In this document: positions 32,714 to 36,393 of the stretch, in pieces | Position numbering within the stretch: position 1 is the stretch's first letter | How the letters are laid out: each line of letters begins with the position of its first letter | Source: Flavobacterium sp. NKUCC04_CG | GTDB taxonomy: Bacteria > Bacteroidota > Bacteroidia > Flavobacteriales > Flavobacteriaceae | Assembly: GCF_019345525.1 (NCBI RefSeq) | Contig: NZ_JAHKRA010000024.1 | Location: 1 to 36,393, forward strand | Reading direction: 5' to 3' | Length of the DNA: 36,393 bases | The notes under the pieces: generated by a model | The model's input: the letters and a program-made list of their open reading frames with translations, nothing else | The model's database searches: none | Told to the model about the DNA's origin: nothing | Translations under genes and position numbers: made by a program

Positions 32714-33202
32714 TTGGATACAGTTAAAAAAAATAGTAGTCTTGAATCAAATGGGCATCAAGCTTCTCGCGCCTGTATTAGACGAATCGGAAAACCATCC
32801 TATCACCTGGGGTGTTTTTTTGATTTTAAATTAGATGCTCCATTTTTTTTACCAAGTAGAGCTATTGAATGTTATCGTATTAATACAACGACAACCTCTA
32901 TATGCTTTCAGTGAAAATTTTATTTAATGTGAGTATGCTTTGTCCTCAGAAGAGCTGGTGGTCATAATCACGAAGCTATTGGCTTTACAGTTAAAATTCG
33001 AAAACACTTGATTAAACCGGTGGATGATATGCCTTTTGATGCGTGGATTTCGGTGCGTTACTGCATTCAAGGTAGACTGGGTCAATCGGTAGATAAAGAG
33101 GCCAAATCGACGATGTTTCCCTTAAATTGGGGTATTACTCGAGTAAAACAAGAAATCGCTTTGGTGTATGATAAAATGATTAAGACAAATAGTTTAGGTT
33201 GA
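32714..33202 (+). pseudogene. Broken gene, possible polymorphic-toxin (EndoU-like) remnant
   Basis: The region has fragments of a coherent protein. From 32751, codons read MGIKLLAPVLDESENHPITW, then a run of seven T shifts the frame; one extra T would join it to FFDFKLDAPFFLPS. Two in-frame TGA stops follow (32912-32914 and 32930-32932). After them an open segment to 33202 encodes RAGGHNHEAIGFTVKIRKHL, a spacer, and KSTMFPLNWGITRVKQEIALVYDK. A GGH motif followed by a C-terminal 'TxFPxxWxxxRVxxEI' block is the pattern of bacterial EndoU-type toxin C-termini; this assignment is inference. No immunity gene is recognised next to it. It lies between the pentapeptide-repeat gene and converging genes. 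Confidence 0.5.
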
Positions 33203-33224
33203 GGGATTTGGGGTGCCTTAGACC

Positions 33225-33509
33225 TTAGTTATTTGACAAAAACACCGTTAAAAGGGTCAGTACATTTAACATCAATGCTGCAAACAGATAGGATGCAATC
33301 GCTATTCGGTTTTTATAAGTCCTAAAAACGATTAAACACGGCAGTAAAAACAGTAAAATAATCATGGGTATAAATAGTTTATTAGCCCAAAGACTTAAGG
33401 TATTTTCCGTGTACAATTGCTGTAGAAAAGCGGCGCGTAACACCCATAAAATCAAAAGGATTAAACTGAAGTAAAAAATGATTTTATCGTAGAGTATCGT
33501 TTTTTGCAT
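33225..33509 (-). CDS. Small three-segment membrane protein
   Basis: The protein has 94 residues with three hydrophobic segments (about 10-27, 43-61 and 70-90) and a basic loop RTYKNR. I recognise no family; the composition and the position 4 bases downstream of the peptidase stop, on the same strand, suggest a real gene co-transcribed with it. Confidence 0.7.
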   Translation of the reverse strand: MQKTILYDKIIFYFSLILLILWVLRAAFLQQLYTENTLSLWANKLFIPMIILLFLLPCLIVFRTYKNRIAIASYLFAALMLNVLTLLTVFLSNN

Positions 33510-33513
33510 GTCT

Positions 33514-34524
33514 TTAATTGTTTTTTATACGTTCGTCTCTATTAATCAGTTCCCAAGCTGTAGCAAAAATCAATTGTACGCGTTTTTGCAATAACGGATA
33601 ATCAATTTTATCTGCGGTATCTGTAGCTTTATGGTAGTCGGCATGGGGGCCGTTATAATAAAATATAACCGGGATTCCCTTTCGAACAAAATTGTAATGA
33701 TCGGATCTAAAATAGATTTGTTCGGGCTCGCCTTTAACGTTGTATTTATAGTCTAAAGTAAGGTTGCTGTATTGCTTATTTACACTTTCGGATACCTCGT
33801 GTAATTCTGTGCTCAATCGGTCGGATCCAACTAGGTAAATATAGTTTCCCTGTTCGATATAGTCGTTCGAACGGCGTCCAATCATATCGATATTTAAATT
33901 GGCGAAGGTATTTTCTAAAGAATACGACGGATGCATAACATAATAACTAGATCCGTGTAAGCCAAATTCCTCTCCAGTAGCATGTAAGAAGAGTAGGGAA
34001 CGTTTAGGGGTAAAACCGTGGCGTACCGCTTCTTGAAAGACTCGGGCAATTTCTAATACTCCTACAGTACCCGATGCATTATCGTCGGCTCCATAAAAGG
34101 TTTTTCCAAATTCGATACCCATATGATCGTAATGGGCAGAAATAACTAAGGTTTCTTCTGGAAATTCACTACCGCGAATATAGGCAATGACATTTTCGCT
34201 ATCGTTTAAAAGCGGGCTAAAAAGCTTTTTCATAAATGCAGAAGGAACTGTTTGCAGGTAATTTTCGGTACCAGCAGCCGGCGTGATTTGGTAGTTTTGA
34301 TATTGTTTTACTAAAAAAGCTGCTGCTTTTTTCTGACCCAATTCACCGGTTTTTCTACCTTCAAATTCATCGGAGGCCAGTATATGCAAGTTTTTATATA
34401 AAGTATCTTGATTGATTTGAGCGTAAAAATATTCGAAATCCAATTGGTTTTTTTCTTGAGCTACAGCAGATCCATTGACTCCCAATACAGTAAGTGTTAT
34501 TAATAGAAATTGAGGTACTTTCAT
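33514..34524 (-). CDS. Secreted M28 family zinc metallopeptidase
   Basis: This exported peptidase has 336 residues. The frame extends to 34560 but the ATG at 34524 begins a good signal peptide (MKVPQFLLITLTVLGVNGSAVAQ). The two-zinc M28 pattern is complete: SAHYDHMG, GADDNASGT, ATGEEFGLHGS (catalytic Glu-Glu), LNIDMIGRR, and the final histidine in PHADYHKATDTADKIDY, with YFRSDHYNF before it. Family members are aminopeptidases acting in the periplasm or outside. The small membrane protein gene follows 4 bases downstream. Confidence 0.93.
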   Translation of the reverse strand: MKVPQFLLITLTVLGVNGSAVAQEKNQLDFEYFYAQINQDTLYKNLHILASDEFEGRKTGELGQKKAAAFLVKQYQNYQITPAAGTENYLQTVPSAFMKKLFSPLLNDSENVIAYIRGSEFPEETLVISAHYDHMGIEFGKTFYGADDNASGTVGVLEIARVFQEAVRHGFTPKRSLLFLHATGEEFGLHGSSYYVMHPSYSLENTFANLNIDMIGRRSNDYIEQGNYIYLVGSDRLSTELHEVSESVNKQYSNLTLDYKYNVKGEPEQIYFRSDHYNFVRKGIPVIFYYNGPHADYHKATDTADKIDYPLLQKRVQLIFATAWELINRDERIKNN

Positions 34525-34633
34525 AATGATATATTCTAATCCAATGGTAAATATAAACATCCTCGATAGGAATGTTTCTATTTAATAGAAAATTATTGTT
34601 AATCCTGCTATCTTTGTTTTTTAAACTTTAATT

Positions 34634-35443
34634 ATGAGTCAAGTTGTATTGATTACTGGAGGGTCATCTGGAATTGGAAAATCGGTAGGAGAGTATCTTC
34701 AGCAAAAGGGATTTACCGTTTTTGGTACCAGCCGCAACCCGCAAAACATCCGAAATTCTAAATTTTCTTTAGTGGCTATGGATGTTAGAAATGCCGAATC
34801 GATCCGCTTGGGTGTAGCAGAGGTTTTAGAAAAAGCAGGCCGAATCGATATTCTAATCAACAATGCAGGAGTAGGTATTACCGGTGCTTTAGAAGAGCTT
34901 CCGAGTGAGGAAATTTTTAATAATTTTCAAACCAATTTATTCGGACCTATAGAAGTGATGAAGGCGGTTTTGCCGGGTATGCGTCAGCATCGAAAAGGAC
35001 TGATTATAAATGTCACTTCTATTGCAGCTTATATGGGATTGCCTTTCCGCAGTGTGTATTCTGCTTCAAAAGGTGCTTTGGAAATTATAACTGAAGCACT
35101 TAGAATGGAGGTTAAACCCTTTGGAATCCAAATTGCCAACGTAGCTCCTGGTGACTTTGCTACCAATATTGCATCTGGGCGTTATCATGCCCCTTTATTA
35201 GAGCACTCGCCTTATAAGGATGTGTATGCGGCTACTTTAAACATGATGGACGAGCATGTGGATTCGGGAAGTAACCCACAGCAAATGGCTGAAGCCATAT
35301 ATAAAATAATTCTAACTCCAAAACCGAATATTCATTATAAGGTTGGGGCATTTATGCAAAAGTTTTCTATTGTTTTAAAGCGTGTTTTACCCGATAAAAC
35401 CTATGAAAAACTATTGATGAATCACTATAAAATTAAAGAGTAA
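34634..35443 (+). CDS. SDR family oxidoreductase
   Basis: This 269-residue classical short-chain dehydrogenase/reductase has cofactor loop TGGSSGIG at residues 8-15, NNAG at 76-79, and catalytic Ser129, Tyr142 and Lys146 (VTS and YSASK). The first acidic or basic cofactor residue after strand two is GTSR near 31-34, favouring NADP(H). Substrate unknown. A TATCTTTG box at 34609-34616 lies 17 bases before the ATG but has no clear -33 partner. Confidence 0.92.
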   Translation: MSQVVLITGGSSGIGKSVGEYLQQKGFTVFGTSRNPQNIRNSKFSLVAMDVRNAESIRLGVAEVLEKAGRIDILINNAGVGITGALEELPSEEIFNNFQTNLFGPIEVMKAVLPGMRQHRKGLIINVTSIAAYMGLPFRSVYSASKGALEIITEALRMEVKPFGIQIANVAPGDFATNIASGRYHAPLLEHSPYKDVYAATLNMMDEHVDSGSNPQQMAEAIYKIILTPKPNIHYKVGAFMQKFSIVLKRVLPDKTYEKLLMNHYKIKE

Positions 35444-35449
35444 GGTCTT

Positions 35450-35478
35450 TTGGATTAGACGCTTTAATCGTATTTTTG
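35450..35478 (+). promoter_or_regulatory. Probable promoter of the aldolase gene
   Basis: TTG (35450-35452), 18 bases, TATTTTTG (35471-35478): one base short of the common spacing. It ends 31 bases before the aldolase ATG. Confidence 0.6.
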
Positions 35479-35509
35479 AAAATCGAAACACAACAAATAA
35501 TAATTAGAT

Positions 35510-36166
35510 ATGAAATTTTTTATTGATACCGCCAATTTAGAGCAAATCAAAGAAGCGCAAGCTTTGGGAGTATTGGATGGGGTAACAACCAATCCGTCAT
35601 TAATGGCAAAAGAAGGAATTACTGGAGCTGAAAACATTTTAAATCACTACAAAATGATTTGTAGTTTGGTCGATGGTGATGTAAGTGCCGAAGTTATTGC
35701 TACGGATTACGATGGTATGGTTGCTCAAGGAGAGGAGTTGGCAAAGTTACACGATCAAATCGTAGTAAAGCTGCCGATGACACAAGACGGTATCAAAGCC
35801 TGTAAATATTTTTCTTCTAAGGGAATCAAAACCAATGTGACTTTAGTTTTTTCTGCCGGACAAGCCTTATTGGCTGCTAAAGCTGGAGCTACTTATGTAT
35901 CGCCATTTATCGGAAGATTAGATGATATTTCTACAGATGGATTGATTTTGATTCAAGAAATCCGTCAGATTTATGATAACTACGGTTTTCAAACTCAAAT
36001 ATTGGCTGCGTCTGTACGTCATACCATGCATATTGTTAACTGTGCAAAAATAGGTGCTGATGTCATGACAGGACCTTTGTCTGCAATTTTAGGCTTGTTA
36101 AAACACCCTTTGACCGATAGTGGACTCGCGCAGTTTTTATTGGACTATCAAAAGGGTAACGGTTAA
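35510..36166 (+). CDS. Transaldolase-family aldolase (TalC/Fsa type)
   Basis: The protein has 218 residues, the length of the small TalC/fructose-6-phosphate aldolase subfamily. [14 protein letters not shown] at the start, [13 protein letters not shown] at 24-36, and the Schiff-base Lys87 in VVKLPMT are clear; [20 protein letters not shown] and [10 protein letters not shown] follow. Transaldolase moves a dihydroxyacetone unit between sugar phosphates in the pentose phosphate pathway; Fsa enzymes instead cleave fructose 6-phosphate. Sequence alone does not settle which, but most Flavobacteriia annotations use transaldolase. Confidence 0.93.
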   Translation: MKFFIDTANLEQIKEAQALGVLDGVTTNPSLMAKEGITGAENILNHYKMICSLVDGDVSAEVIATDYDGMVAQGEELAKLHDQIVVKLPMTQDGIKACKYFSSKGIKTNVTLVFSAGQALLAAKAGATYVSPFIGRLDDISTDGLILIQEIRQIYDNYGFQTQILAASVRHTMHIVNCAKIGADVMTGPLSAILGLLKHPLTDSGLAQFLLDYQKGNG

Positions 36167-36231
36167 TTAGAAATTAGTCTTCATGCTGATTTTTAAGGCT
36201 TGATTATTTTAATAAATACAGTAGAGCATAG

Positions 36232-36264
36232 TGTCCAAATACCTCAATAAGTGGTATTTGGACA
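36232..36264 (+). terminator. Probable terminator after the aldolase gene
   Basis: A perfect 12-bp stem (TGTCCAAATACC / GGTATTTGGACA) with a 9-base loop is followed by ATTTTATATTT, a weak U-rich tail. It lies 65 bases after the stop and 20 bases before the octamer array. Confidence 0.75.
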
Positions 36265-36284
36265 ATTTTATATTTGCCCATCCG

Positions 36285-36393
36285 CGTATCAGCGTATCAG
36301 CGTATCAGCGTATCAGCGTATCAGCGTATCAGCGTATCAGCGTATCAGCGTATCAGCGTATCTGCGTATCTGCGTATCTGCGTATCTGCGTAT
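36285..36393. repeat. Tandem octamer array (right end), two variants
   Basis: Nine units of TATCAGCG (36287-36358) are followed without a break by about 4.4 units of TATCTGCG, the exact unit of the left end, and the window stops inside the array. The variants differ by one base and form separate blocks. Confidence 0.97.

Overview
The window is a piece of chromosome from a member of the Bacteroidota, almost certainly a Flavobacteriaceae bacterium (Flavobacterium or a close relative). The evidence is: low GC; Bacteroidota-type promoters (TTG, 18-20 bases, TAnnTTTG) in front of tRNA genes and several operons; proteins with type IX secretion (T9SS) C-terminal tails; and family-typical genes such as a DUF4199 protein, the sixA-ppk1-ppx cluster, bshB1 (bacillithiol) and a LytS/LytTR pair with a 2TM domain. 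Nearly everything is housekeeping or envelope function. I see no phage, insertion sequence or CRISPR array.

Layout. Both ends lie in tandem arrays of an 8-base unit (TATCTGCG, with a TATCAGCG block at the right end), so the window probably ends where assembly failed. 184-850: two tRNA-Tyr genes, each with its own promoter and terminator. 1004-2351 (-): DUF4199 membrane protein and kdsA. 2513-6861 (+): sixA-like phosphatase, ppk1, ppx and a TIGR02757-type gene, closed by a 16-bp bidirectional hairpin. 6907-8049 (-): DEAD-box helicase. 8180-9376 (+): gltS. 9446-10132 (-): lolD. 10545-15286 (+): a lipoprotein, then a tandem pair of T9SS-secreted small proteins (plus the tail of a third, decayed copy) and a T9SS-secreted subtilisin. 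15469-16470 (+): lipoprotein MsrA and a small membrane protein. 16554-18239 (-): nucleoid-associated protein and a pRiA4b ORF-3-like acidic protein. 18678-21644 (+): LytS-type kinase fused to a 2TM domain, small membrane protein, LytTR regulator, VOC protein. 21913-23853 (-): BlaI/BlaR1-type pair with a heptad-repeat tail. 24013-26211 (+): purine-type permease and alpha/beta hydrolase. 26248-29329 (-): tsaC, cca, ctaA. 29541-31742 (+): menI-like, isochorismate synthase and bshB1. 31809-31984: two tRNA-His genes. 32141-32695: pentapeptide-repeat protein. 32714-33202: a broken gene that may be a toxin remnant. 33225-34524 (-): M28 peptidase and small membrane protein. 34634-36166 (+): SDR oxidoreductase and transaldolase-family aldolase.

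Genes that work together: polyphosphate synthesis and breakdown (ppk1/ppx); tRNA maturation and modification (cca, tsaC); menaquinone entry steps (menI/menF-like) with bacillithiol synthesis (bshB1); and two regulatory circuits, the LytS/LytTR operon and the BlaI/M56 pair.

The most unusual parts are four. The tandem secreted paralogs have nearly identical flanks but a strongly divergent core. Two 16-bp operators sit 20 bp apart across the BlaI promoter. The M56 sensor ends in about 14 charged heptads. The terminal octamer arrays are also notable.
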